Positions 34,894-44,600 of a stretch of DNA of 64,000 bases are shown in pieces. The stretch spans positions 124,001 through 188,000 of the forward strand of contig JAWLGK010000001.1 in NCBI GenBank assembly GCA_041685115.1. Direction: 5' to 3'. This stretch comes from JALOAT01 sp041685115 (lineage in GTDB: Bacteria; Pseudomonadota; Gammaproteobacteria; Thiohalomonadales; Thiohalomonadaceae). A program made the translations under genes and the position numbers. Positions within the stretch are counted from its first letter, which is position 1, and each line of letters starts with the position of its first letter. Under the pieces are notes generated by a model, which did not search any database, was not told where the DNA came from, and worked only from the letters and a program-made list of their open reading frames with translations.

Positions 34894-35661
34894 TCAGGCC
34901 CGCGAGAGGCGTGGAGGGGCTGGGCGAACGTTGGTGGCGAGGGCGCGCAGCCGCGGCAGGTCGAGTATGCGGATGTGCTTGCGCTGGACCGTCAGCAGGC
35001 CCTCTTCCTGGAACCGCGTGAACAGGCGGCTCACGGTTTCCACGGCGAGGCCCAGGTAGTTGCCGATGTCGTTGCGCGACATGCTGAGGTGAAACTCGGA
35101 GACCGAGAAGCCGCGCTGCCGGTAGCGATCCGAGAGGCTGATGAGCAGCGCGGCCAGGCGCTCTTCCGCGCTCTTCTTGCCGAGCAGCATCAACAGTGAC
35201 TGGTCATGGAGGATTTCCTTGCTCATCACCTTGAGAAGTTGGTGCTGCAGGCTGGGGACCTGCTCACTCAGCTGCTCCAGCTCGTCGAAAGGGATCTCAC
35301 ATACGCTGGAGGTCTCCAGGGCCTTGGCGGCGCAGGGGTGGTATTCGGCGGTAATGGCGGCGAGACCGAGCAGTTCGCCCGGGAGATGAAAACCGATGAC
35401 CTGCTCGTGGCCGTCCTCGGTGGGGGCGTAGGTCTTGATGGACCCCGAGCGCACGGCATAGATGGCCTGGAAGCGGTCGCCCACCTGGAACAGGTGCTCG
35501 CCACGCCGCACCGGGCGCTTGCGCCGGATGATCCGGTCCAGCAGCTCCAGATCCTCATCGCCGATGCCGACGGGCAGGCAAAGCTGAAAAAGGTTGCAGT
35601 CCTTGCAGGCAACCTTGATCTGCGTCAGCGAAATGATTTTGCTGGGGTCTTCGCCTCCCAT
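34894..35661 (-). CDS. fnr: Oxygen-sensing Fnr-type transcription factor
   Basis: A 255-residue Crp/Fnr regulator. The cluster cysteines Cys19, Cys22, Cys28 and Cys121 sit at nearly the positions of E. coli Fnr (20, 23, 29, 122). A cyclic-nucleotide-fold domain, a dimerisation helix and a helix-turn-helix with ETVSR follow. ETVSR contacts TTGAT half-sites, so this is a true oxygen-labile [4Fe-4S] Fnr/Anr. ATG 35661 gives the best match to E. coli numbering; TTG 35691 lies too close to its GAGG. It probably drives ccoN and the 34-aa gene. Confidence 0.95.
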   Translation of the reverse strand: MGGEDPSKIISLTQIKVACKDCNLFQLCLPVGIGDEDLELLDRIIRRKRPVRRGEHLFQVGDRFQAIYAVRSGSIKTYAPTEDGHEQVIGFHLPGELLGLAAITAEYHPCAAKALETSSVCEIPFDELEQLSEQVPSLQHQLLKVMSKEILHDQSLLMLLGKKSAEERLAALLISLSDRYRQRGFSVSEFHLSMSRNDIGNYLGLAVETVSRLFTRFQEEGLLTVQRKHIRILDLPRLRALATNVRPAPPRLSRA

Positions 35662-35799
35662 CGGGCCCGTCCGTGCAGGTGGAGAGGGCAATCCTCTTAT
35701 ATGTCACCGGGACTTGCAAGGCTATGTTCAACAGAAGCCTCAGGATCAGGTATCCTAGGCGCCGCTTTTGTCCCGCGCCGCGGGATGCGAGGAACCGTC

Positions 35800-36393
35800 A
35801 TGGCAGCGCGTAGGGCGTCCGTAGCCCGTAACACTCTGGAAACCCAAGTCGAGGTCGACCTCGATCTGGACGGCAGCGGCCGTTCGGAACTGGCCACCGG
35901 ACTGCCCTTTTTCGAGCATATGCTCGACCAGGTGGCACGCCATGGCTTGCTCGACCTGCGCATCAGTGCGCGTGGCGACCTGCATATCGATGCCCATCAT
36001 ACGGTGGAGGACATCGGCATCACCCTCGGCCAGGCGTTTGCCCAGGCGGTGGGCGACAAGAAGGGCATTTGCCGCTACGGGCATGCCTACGTGCCGTTGG
36101 ATGAGGCCCTGTCGCGCGTGGTGATCGACCTCTCGGGGCGCCCGGGTCTTGAGTTCCAGGCGGAGTTTCATCGTGCGCGCATGGGCGACTTCGAGTCCGA
36201 CCTGGTGCGCGAATTTTTCCAGGCCTTCGTGAACCATGCCCAGGTGACACTGCACGTGGATTGCCTGCGTGGACGCAACGACCATCATGTGGCGGAAACC
36301 CTTTTCAAGGCCTTTGGCCGGGCGCTGCGCATGGCCCTGCAGCCCGATGAGCGGATGGCTGGGCAGATGCCGTCCACCAAAGGCACTCTTTAA
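35800..36393 (+). CDS. hisB: Imidazoleglycerol-phosphate dehydratase
   Basis: A 197-residue monofunctional dehydratase for step six of histidine synthesis. Metal-binding motifs are LPFFEHMLDQVARHG, DAHHTVED and NHAQVTLHVDC...GRNDHHVAE. The phosphatase domain fused in E. coli HisB is absent, so histidinol phosphatase must come from another gene. The start is ATG 35800 with GAGGA 6 nt upstream. It is first gene of the hisBHAFIE run and divergent from fnr. Confidence 0.97.
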   Translation: MAARRASVARNTLETQVEVDLDLDGSGRSELATGLPFFEHMLDQVARHGLLDLRISARGDLHIDAHHTVEDIGITLGQAFAQAVGDKKGICRYGHAYVPLDEALSRVVIDLSGRPGLEFQAEFHRARMGDFESDLVREFFQAFVNHAQVTLHVDCLRGRNDHHVAETLFKAFGRALRMALQPDERMAGQMPSTKGTL

Positions 36394-36423
36394 ACAGATC
36401 TTCGAACCTTCGCGGTCTTTCTC

Positions 36424-37071
36424 ATGAGCTCCGTCGCCGTCATCGACTATGGCATGGGCAACCTGCATTCGGTGGCCAAGGCCCTCGAACACACGGGTTG
36501 TGTGGATCGGGTGGTGGTCACCCATGAGGCGGAGCTCATCCGTCGCGCCGACCGTGTGGTATTACCCGGGGTGGGCGCCATCCGCGACTGCATGGCCGAA
36601 CTGCGCCGGCTGCATCTCGACGAACTGGTGCACGAGGTGGTGCAGACCAAGCCCTTCCTCGGCGTATGCGTGGGCATGCAGGCCCTCATGGACTGGAGCG
36701 CCGAGAACGACGGCACCCCCTGCCTGGGCCTGTTCCCGGGACGTGTGGAGTATTTCGGCGCCAATCTGCGCGACCCGCACACCGGCGCCAGCCTGAAGGT
36801 CCCGCACATGGGCTGGAATCAGGTCCACCAGCGCGGCGAACACCCCCTGTGGAAGGGTATCGCCCAGGACACGCGCTTTTATTTCGTGCACAGCTACTGC
36901 GTGCAGCCCGCCGATGCCCCGTTCGTCGCGGCGAGCGCCAGCCACGGTATGACTTTCGCCGCGGCAGTGGCCCGTGGCAATATCTTCGCCACCCAGTTCC
37001 ATCCCGAGAAAAGCCACACCGCGGGACTGACCTTGTATGCCAATTTCCTGCGCTGGGACGGTCAGTCCTGA
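36424..37071 (+). CDS. hisH: Imidazole glycerol phosphate synthase, glutaminase subunit
   Basis: A 215-residue class I glutamine amidotransferase. The nucleophile Cys is in FLGVCVGMQ, and the His/Glu pair is in QFHPEKSHTAG. It produces ammonia that is channelled to HisF. It sits 30 nt after hisB; the gap carries a short CTTCGCGGTC remnant like the units of the hisA-hisF repeat. Length and motifs are standard. Confidence 0.97.
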   Translation: MSSVAVIDYGMGNLHSVAKALEHTGCVDRVVVTHEAELIRRADRVVLPGVGAIRDCMAELRRLHLDELVHEVVQTKPFLGVCVGMQALMDWSAENDGTPCLGLFPGRVEYFGANLRDPHTGASLKVPHMGWNQVHQRGEHPLWKGIAQDTRFYFVHSYCVQPADAPFVAASASHGMTFAAAVARGNIFATQFHPEKSHTAGLTLYANFLRWDGQS

Positions 37072-37105
37072 CGCGCGCCGAACCACTGTTAGAGGAAGCA
37101 CTTCC

Positions 37106-37843
37106 ATGCTGTTGATCCCCGCCATCGACCTGAAGGACGGCAAGTGTGTGCGTCTGCGCCAGGGCCGCATGGAGGATGCCACGGTGTTTTCGGACGATCC
37201 CGTGGCGGTCGCCAAGCGTTGGGTGGATGCCGGTGCGCGTCGGCTGCATCTGGTCGATTTGAACGGCGCGTTCGAGGGCAAGCCGGTGAACCGTGCGGCC
37301 ATCGAGGCCATCTGCCGGAGCTTTCCGGAACTGCCCATCCAGGTCGGCGGCGGCATCCGTGAGGAGGAAACCGTTGAGGCCTACCTGGAGCTGGGCGTCC
37401 AGTACGTGATCATCGGCACCAAGGCGGTCAGTGCCCCCCATTTCGTCCAGGACCTGTGCCTGAATTTCCCCGGTCACATCATCGTGGGCCTGGACGCGAA
37501 AGAGGGCAAAGTGGCGGTGGACGGCTGGTCCAAGCTCTCCAGGCATGACGTCATCGACCTTGCCCGGCATTTCGAGGATGATGGCGTATCGGCCATCGTC
37601 TATACCGACATCGGCCGCGACGGCATGATGAGCGGCGTGAACGTCGAGGCTACGGTGCGCCTCGCCGAGTCCGTGCAGATCCCCATCATCGCCTCCGGCG
37701 GCATCACCAATCTGGAAGACATCCGCAAGCTGTGCGAAGTGGCGGACGCCGGGATCACCGCCGCCATCACCGGCAGGGCCATCTACGAAGGCACCCTCGA
37801 CTTCGCCGAAGGCCAGCGCCTTGCGGATGAACTCTGCCGATAA
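37106..37843 (+). CDS. hisA: ProFAR isomerase
   Basis: A 245-residue TIM barrel (LLIPAIDLKDGKCVRL). Two half-barrel phosphate motifs are visible: QVGGGIREEE and IIASGGITNLED. Catalytic Asp residues lie in AIDLKDG and YTDIGRDGMM. It isomerises ProFAR to PRFAR in histidine synthesis. The start is ATG 37106 with GAGGAAG upstream. The 114-nt gap to hisF holds repeat element F. Confidence 0.97.
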   Translation: MLLIPAIDLKDGKCVRLRQGRMEDATVFSDDPVAVAKRWVDAGARRLHLVDLNGAFEGKPVNRAAIEAICRSFPELPIQVGGGIREEETVEAYLELGVQYVIIGTKAVSAPHFVQDLCLNFPGHIIVGLDAKEGKVAVDGWSKLSRHDVIDLARHFEDDGVSAIVYTDIGRDGMMSGVNVEATVRLAESVQIPIIASGGITNLEDIRKLCEVADAGITAAITGRAIYEGTLDFAEGQRLADELCR

Positions 37844-37851
37844 TGAAAACG

Positions 37852-37948
37852 GTCCGCAGGAATTGCCAATCAACGCAGATCGCGTGAGCGGTGACATGAT
37901 GCGGGCGCCTCTTCAGACATTTGCGTCCATTCGCGGTCATTTGCGGAC
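37852..37948. repeat. Inverted-arm element F inside the his operon (hisA-hisF)
   Basis: The right arm (37919-37948) is made of units like CATTTGCGGAC/CATTCGCGGTC. The left arm (37852-37880) is its imperfect inverse: the outer 7 bp are exact, the inner 13 bp match at 10 positions and the middle is diverged. The centre is 38 nt. The two ends support an inverted pair, but decay makes this the weakest of the six elements. Confidence 0.5.
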
Positions 37949-37957
37949 TTAGAAACC

Positions 37958-38731
<774 letters not shown>

Positions 38732-38746
38732 CGGAATGAAAAGAAG

Positions 38747-38850
38747 TCAACGCAAAGGCGCGAAGGGCGCAAAGAACGCGAAGGGGACAATATGAGAAGC
38801 TTCCAATCCGAATCTTTGTGTCCTTGGCGCCCTTTGCGTCTTTGCGTTGA
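38747..38850. repeat. Inverted-arm element D inside the his operon (hisF-hisI), unit ACGCAAAGG
   Basis: Arms 38747-38783 and 38814-38850 pair over 37 positions with 31 matches. Most mismatches are purine transitions that keep the ACGCAAAGG-like 9-bp rhythm. The 30-nt centre includes AAGCTT. The right arm ends 12 nt before the hisI start. The two flanking genes are co-directional, so the element would lie in the transcript as a long hairpin. Confidence 0.78.
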
Positions 38851-38862
38851 GGTCTTCTGCGG

Positions 38863-39249
38863 ATGACCTGGCTGGACGAGATCAAGTGGACCGAGGACGG
38901 GCTGGTGCCCGTCATCGCCCAGGAGACCGGCTCCGGGCGGGTGCTCATGTTCGCATGGATGAACCGCGAATCCCTGGAGCGCACGGTGGCCGAGGGGCGT
39001 GCGGTGTACTGGTCGCGCTCGCGCGGCAAGCTCTGGCCCAAGGGCGAGGAATCGGGGCACGTGCAGCGCGTGGTCAGCCTGCGCCTGGACTGTGACGCCG
39101 ATGTACTGCTCATGGAAGTGGAGCAGCTGGGCGGCATCGCCTGCCATACCGGCCGACACAGCTGCTTTTACCGGGAACTGCGTGACGGGCAATGGGTGGA
39201 AACCGACCCGGTGCGCCGTCGCCCTGATGAGATCTACCGCAAGACATGA
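38863..39249 (+). CDS. hisI: Phosphoribosyl-AMP cyclohydrolase
   Basis: A 128-residue cyclohydrolase for step three of histidine synthesis. Zinc and substrate motifs are MFAWMNRESLERT, YWSRSRGKLWPKGEESGH, LDCDADVLL and CHTGRHSCFY. It is a separate chain from HisE, unlike the E. coli fusion. It overlaps hisE by 4 nt. The start, 12 nt after element D, has little ribosome-site sequence, so translation may depend on the structure upstream. Confidence 0.97.
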   Translation: MTWLDEIKWTEDGLVPVIAQETGSGRVLMFAWMNRESLERTVAEGRAVYWSRSRGKLWPKGEESGHVQRVVSLRLDCDADVLLMEVEQLGGIACHTGRHSCFYRELRDGQWVETDPVRRRPDEIYRKT

Positions 39250-39563
39250 ACGACATCCTCTCCCGCCTTGACGTTGTGCTCGCGGAGCGCAAGCAGGCCG
39301 ACCCCGAGTCCTCCTACGTGGCCAAGTTGTACGCCAAGGGTCTGGATTCCATACTGAAGAAGGTCGGCGAAGAGGCCACCGAAACGGTGATTGCCGCCAA
39401 GGGCGGTGACAAGGGCCAGGTGATCTACGAAACCGCCGACCTGTGGTTCCACACCCTTGTGATGCTCAAGCACCTCGACCTGGGTCCGCAGGACGTGCTG
39501 GACGAGCTGGCGCGCCGCTTCGGGCTGTCGGGCATCGAGGAAAAAGCCAGCCGAGGCCAGTGA
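39246..39563 (+). CDS. hisE: Phosphoribosyl-ATP pyrophosphatase
   Basis: A 105-residue all-alpha MazG-like pyrophosphatase for step two of histidine synthesis. Conserved SYVAKLYAKGLDSILKKVGEEATE and KGGDKGQVIYETADLWFH carry the metal-binding acids. It overlaps hisI (ATGA) and hinT (TGATG), making a tightly coupled translational string. Confidence 0.96.
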   Translation: MNDILSRLDVVLAERKQADPESSYVAKLYAKGLDSILKKVGEEATETVIAAKGGDKGQVIYETADLWFHTLVMLKHLDLGPQDVLDELARRFGLSGIEEKASRGQ

Positions 39564-39895
39564 TGACCGATTGCATCTTCTGCCGCATCGCCGCCGGCGA
39601 GATCCCGGCGCGCAAGGTCTTCGAGGACGAACACTTCATCGCCTTTCACGACCTGCATCCCAAAGCGGCCGTGCACCTGCTGGTGATCCCGCGCAAGCAC
39701 ATCGCCAGCCTGGCCGAACTGGCGCCGGGTGACGAGGGTCTGATGGGACAGATGATGCGGCTGTTGCCGCAGCTTGCCAGCGATCAGGGCCTGGACGGGT
39801 TCCGCACGGTCATCAATACCGGCCGCAGCGGCGGCCAGGAAATCTTTCACCTTCACATCCATCTGCTCGGCGGCGAAGGGCTGCCGGGATTCTGA
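39563..39895 (+). CDS. hinT: HIT-family purine nucleoside phosphoramidase
   Basis: A 110-residue histidine-triad protein beginning DCIFCRIAAGEIPA with active-site HLHIHLL. HinT hydrolyses nucleoside phosphoramidates and AMP-lysine. Placement after hisE and before tatABC is conserved in many gammaproteobacteria and appears to be historical rather than functional. The start overlaps the hisE stop. Confidence 0.95.
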   Translation: MTDCIFCRIAAGEIPARKVFEDEHFIAFHDLHPKAAVHLLVIPRKHIASLAELAPGDEGLMGQMMRLLPQLASDQGLDGFRTVINTGRSGGQEIFHLHIHLLGGEGLPGF

Positions 39896-39912
39896 TAACG
39901 GGGAGTACAGCA

Positions 39913-40149
39913 ATGGGTATCAGCATTTGGCAGCTTCTGATCGTCCTGGCCATCATCGTGCTGCTGTTCGGCACCAAGAAGCTGCGCAATATCGGTTCGG
40001 ACCTGGGCGGCGCCATCAAGAGCTTCCGCGGTGCCATGCGCGAGGGCGAGGTCGAGGAGCAGAAGTCGGCCGAGGCCCAGGCCAACCTGCCCAAGAACGA
40101 AGGCACGGTCATCGAAGGCCAGGCCACCCGCGAGAAGGACAAGGCCTGA
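39913..40149 (+). CDS. tatA: Twin-arginine translocase subunit TatA
   Basis: A 78-residue protein. The N-terminal helix (WQLLIVLAIIVLLFGTKKLRNIG) carries the FGTKKLR hinge that defines TatA/E. An amphipathic helix and charged tail follow. It forms the pore for folded Tat substrates together with TatB and TatC. GGGGAGT precedes the ATG. Confidence 0.96.
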   Translation: MGISIWQLLIVLAIIVLLFGTKKLRNIGSDLGGAIKSFRGAMREGEVEEQKSAEAQANLPKNEGTVIEGQATREKDKA

Positions 40150-40199
40150 TCCGAAGGGTCTGCCAGCGGGCCTCAGCCTAGCGTACGGGGACACACGCC

Positions 40200-40592
40200 A
40201 TGTTCGATGTGGGATTTTGGGAATTGGTGGTGATTGGCATCGTGGCGCTGATCGTCATCGGCCCTGAGCGCCTGCCGGGCGTCGCGCGCACGGCCGGACT
40301 CTGGATCGGCCGCCTGCGGCGCTTCGTGGCGGGCGTCAAGGCCGACATCGAACGCGAGGTGAAGGCCGAGGAACTCAAGCGCCTCATGGAGGAGCAGGCC
40401 AAGAGTTCCGGAATCCACGAGATCATCGAAGAGACCCGTTCGGTCGCGGACGACCTCAATCGCACCGTGAACCAGGACGTTGTCCCGGAGCTCACGCGCG
40501 GCACCCAGGCGGCGCCCGCGCCCGCGCTCGCATCGGAGCCCACCGCCGCGCCAACATCGGACGCCTCGCCGTCCCAGGAACGTCATGGCTGA
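40200..40592 (+). CDS. tatB: Twin-arginine translocase subunit TatB
   Basis: A 130-residue protein. The N-terminal helix FDVGFWELVVIGIVALIVIGPERLP is diagnostic of TatB (Glu8 and GPERLP). A long amphipathic helix follows, and an Ala/Pro-rich tail. It works with TatC in signal-peptide recognition. The last 8 nt overlap tatC. Confidence 0.96.
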   Translation: MFDVGFWELVVIGIVALIVIGPERLPGVARTAGLWIGRLRRFVAGVKADIEREVKAEELKRLMEEQAKSSGIHEIIEETRSVADDLNRTVNQDVVPELTRGTQAAPAPALASEPTAAPTSDASPSQERHG

Positions 40593-41433
40593 AATCCCGC
40601 ACGACGTGGATGCCGAGCAGCCGCTGATTACCCATCTCATCGAGCTGCGCAACCGCTTGCTGCACGTGGTGCTGGCGGTCCTCATCATTTTTGCCGGCCT
40701 GGTGTACTTCTCCAACGACCTGTACACCCTGCTGGCCGGGCCGCTGCTGGCACACCTGCCCGCCGAAGGCACGATGATCGCCACGGATGTGGCCTCGCCC
40801 TTCCTCACACCCATCAAGCTGGCGCTGATGGCCTCCGTGTTCGCCGCCATGCCGTTCATCCTGTATCAACTATGGGCCTTCGTGGCGCCCGGGCTGTATA
40901 CCCACGAGCGCAAGCTGATATTCCCGCTCATGGTGTCGAGCGTGTTCCTGTTCTATGCGGGCATGGCGTTCGCCTATTTTGTGGTGTTTCCCCTGGTGTT
41001 CGGCTTTTTCACCGCCACCGCGCCCGCCGGCGTGGCGGTGATGACCGACATCAGCAAATACCTGGATTTCGTCCTCACCATCTTCTTCGCCTTCGGCATC
41101 GCCTTCGAGGTACCGATCTTCACCATCCTGCTGGTGTGGACCGGTGTGACCACGCCCGAAAGCCTGCGCGGGAAGCGTCCGTACATCGTGGTGGGCGCCT
41201 TCGTGGTGGGCATGCTGCTGACTCCGCCCGACATCTTCTCCCAGACCTTGCTCGCCATCCCCATGTGGATGTTGTTCGAGGCGGGCCTGTTCTTTTCCGG
41301 CTACTTCCTGAAGCTCAAGCAGCAGCGCGAGCAGGAGGAGGAAGAAGAGCTGGACATGGACGCCACCCTGGCCCGCTACGAAGCGGAGCAGGCGGCCGTC
41401 GAAGGGCGGGCTGAGCAGGACAAAACCTCGTAG
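40585..41433 (+). CDS. tatC: Twin-arginine translocase subunit TatC
   Basis: A 282-residue six-helix protein. The conserved N-terminal HLIELRNRLL motif and FxxYQxWxF-type segment (FILYQLWAFVAPGLYTHE) bind the Tat signal. The cytosolic tail is rich in Glu (QQREQEEEEELDMD) and longer than in E. coli. ATG 40585 lies inside the end of tatB with GGAA nearby. Element E follows the stop. Confidence 0.96.
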   Translation: MAEIPHDVDAEQPLITHLIELRNRLLHVVLAVLIIFAGLVYFSNDLYTLLAGPLLAHLPAEGTMIATDVASPFLTPIKLALMASVFAAMPFILYQLWAFVAPGLYTHERKLIFPLMVSSVFLFYAGMAFAYFVVFPLVFGFFTATAPAGVAVMTDISKYLDFVLTIFFAFGIAFEVPIFTILLVWTGVTTPESLRGKRPYIVVGAFVVGMLLTPPDIFSQTLLAIPMWMLFEAGLFFSGYFLKLKQQREQEEEEELDMDATLARYEAEQAAVEGRAEQDKTS

Positions 41434-41447
41434 CCTCATTCGTGGGG

Positions 41448-41665
41448 CAACGCGGAGGCGCGGAGACCGCGGAGAAATCGAATGTGCCACTATCGGGGCG
41501 TGGCAGTCAGGGCGCGCCGTATCGACCGCTACGCAGGAGAAGGCAAGGCTCCGTAATTCTCTTTCGGGTTCTGGTTACCCGGTCCCTCGCGGCTAACGTC
41601 CGCGCGCGACGCAGTCCATACTTCAACTCCTCCGCGGCCTCTGCGCCTCCGCGTCCTCCGCGTTG
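41448..41665. repeat. Inverted-arm element E after tatC, unit ACGCGGAGG
   Basis: The left arm (41448-41474) and right arm (about 41630-41665) are inverse copies of an ACGCGGAGG-type repeat. The right arm carries exactly one extra 9-bp unit, showing unit gain or loss within an arm. The centre of about 155 nt includes CGCGGCTAACG and is not obviously coding. It lies between convergent tatC and the RND permease gene and fills their 254-nt gap. Confidence 0.75.
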
Positions 41666-41687
41666 TAATGACCCCGTAGGTTGATTC

Positions 41688-44600
41688 TTACGCTGCCTGC
41701 ACGGCTGTACCCGGCGCCCGTTCCGGATGGAACCAGCGGTAGACGATGGGCACCAACATCAGGGTGACGAACAGGGAGAGGCTCAGGCCACCGACCATCG
41801 CCACCGCAAGGGGTTGCAGCATTTCCGCGCCTTCGCCCCAGCCGAGCGCCAGCGGCAGCATGCCCATGACCGTGGTGAGTGTGGTCATGAGGATGGGGCG
41901 CAGGCGCAGGCGCGCCGCATCCACAATGGCTGCGTCGCGGGCGAGCCCCTTGCCACGCGCCAGTTCCACGTATTCCACCAGCACGATGGCGTTGTTCACC
42001 ACGATGCCCGCCAGCATGATGAGACCGAGCCATACCGGCATGGACAGCGGCAGACCGGTGAGCACCAGGCTGAGCGCTACCCCTGCTGCGGCGAAGGGCA
42101 CAGCCAGCAGGATCACGAACGGATTGCGCAGCGATTCGTACTGTACCGCCAACACTACGAACACCAGGAATACCGCCAGCCCGAGCAGGATCCGGCCGAG
42201 CGCCGTACCTTCCTGCAAGGCCTGCACGCCGCCGCCGTCATAGATGACGTAGCCGGTAGGCAGCGGAAGATCGGCAAGGCGCGCCTGAATGGCCTTGGCG
42301 GCGTTGGCGAGGTCCAGGTCCTCGCCGAGGGTGGCGGTGATTTCCACGATGCGGCGCTGCCCATCGCGCATGATCTCGGCGGGTGACGCACCCAGTTCGA
42401 TGCGGGCCACTTCACCCAGGCGTACCGGACGGCCGTCGGCATGTGCGGCGATGATCACCTGCTCGATGGCGAGCGGCGAGGTGACATCGCCGCGTGGCAG
42501 GCGCAGGCGCACGGCGAAGCTGCGATCGCCCTCGAACAACTCGGTGACCTCCTCGCCGTCCAGGGCGCGCCGCACCGCCAGCCCCACCGCCTGCGGGTCC
42601 AGGCCCAGGGCCGCCGCACGGGCCCGGTCCACCACCACGTTCAGCTCTTGGCGGCGTTCCTCGGCCGAATGGGTGAGATTGCTGAGGCCCGGCACGTCGC
42701 GCAACCGTACCACGGCCTGGTCCGCAATGGCCGTGAGGCGATCCAGATCGGGGCCCTGCACGCGCACACTGATGTCGTCGTCGCCCCGGCCCACACGAAT
42801 GCCGCGGATGCCGCGCTGGCGCATGAGCACCTGTATGCCGGCGAACTCGTGCGCCGTGATCTCGGTCTGCATGCGGCGGACCCATTGATCGGCGCTGATG
42901 GTGCGCTGTTCGCGCGGCACCAGTTGCACGGTCAGGGATCCGCGGTTGCTGCTTTCCACCTGGTTGCGCCCGAACACATAGCCGCCCACGGTGGCAAAGA
43001 CGCTGACGACCTCGGGCTGGTCACGGAACAGTGCCTCCAGAGCGGCGATGCGCCGGTCCATATCTGCGAGATCGATACCGGAGTCGGCGGTGATGTTCAC
43101 GCTGATCTCGCCGGTGTCCATCTGCGGCAGGAAGTCCTGCTTACCCAGCATGAACACCGGCACGCTGGCGGCCAGGGCCGCCACCAGTGCGGTAACCGTC
43201 CCGATGCGCAGCAGCCGGTGGCTGAGCAAGGTGTTTATCAGGGCCGCATAGCGTTCCTGCAGCCAATGCACCAACCGGTCCGCCGGCGCAGTCTGCCTGC
43301 CGCGGACACGCACGTGCACGCCCCAGGCCGGCACCAGGGTGATGGCCACCATGAGCGACGCCACGATGGCCGCCGAGATGGTGAAGATGAGTTCGCGAAA
43401 CAGCAGACCCACCAGACCACCGATGAACAGGAACGGCAGCACCGCGGCCAGATTGGTGGTGGTGGAGGCCACGATGGCGCTGGTGATCTCCGCCGCGGCC
43501 GTGGTGCCTGCCGTCACGGGTTCCTCGCCTTTGCGCTGGTGACGGTAGACGTTCTCCAGCATGACGATGGTGTTGTCCACCAGCATGCCGACGCCGAGCG
43601 CAAGGCCGCCCAGGGTCATGATATTGAAGGTCAGCCCGCCAAGGCCCATGAGCGTGAAGGTAACCATCACCGCGATGGGAATGGCCGAGCCGATGATGAG
43701 CGTACGGCGTAGATCGCCCAGGAACACGTAGACCACCAGCATGGCGAGCAGCATGCCGCTCAAGGCCGCGCCTGTGGCGTTGTCCAGTGCGCTACGGACG
43801 TACACGGACTGGTCGGCCACCGGCATGACTTCCACATCGTCGGGAATGAGCCGCTGCGCGCGCAGCCAGTCGAGCCGCGTGTTGACGGCATCCACCACGT
43901 CCACGGTGTTGGCGTTTGGCTGTTTCTGCATGGAGATTTTCACTCCGGGGATGCCGTTGAGGCGCACCAGCACGCGCTGGTCGGCGTGGGTGTCACGCAC
44001 CTCGCAGATCTCACCGAGCGCCACCGTAGTGCCGTTGGCAAGGCGCAGGGGCAGGTCGCGGATGTCATCGACCGAAGCAAAGCGCCCGGTGGTGCGCCCA
44101 CTCAGTTCGCGCCCGGGCAGGGTCAGACGGCCCACGGCTGTCTCGCTGTTGCCCTCCTCAAGTGCGCGCACCACGTCCTCCAGGACCAGGCCCATGGCAG
44201 CGAGGCGCTGCTGGTCGGGAAGCACGTGCACCTCTCGCTCCACACCGCCGCCCACCTCCACGGCGGCCACGCCGGGCAGGTTCAGGAACTGCTTCGAGAA
44301 GTCGTAATCGACCCAGGTGCGCAGCGCTGCCGGATCGCGCAGTGGTGAACTCACCACGAATTCAATGACCGCGATCTGCGAGGGATCGCGCTTGAAGATG
44401 GTGGGGGGATCGATGGTGTCCGGCAGCAGGCGGCGGGCCCGGTCGAGGCGCGTGCTGGCGTCGCGTAGGGCCACGTCGATGTCGGTGCCGTATTCGAAGG
44501 ACAGGTCGATGTTGCTCCGCCCTTCGCTGCTGCGCGACTGAATGGCGATGCTGTCTTCGGTGACCGCGAGTTGCTCCTCGAGGTGGCGCGTCACCTGGTC

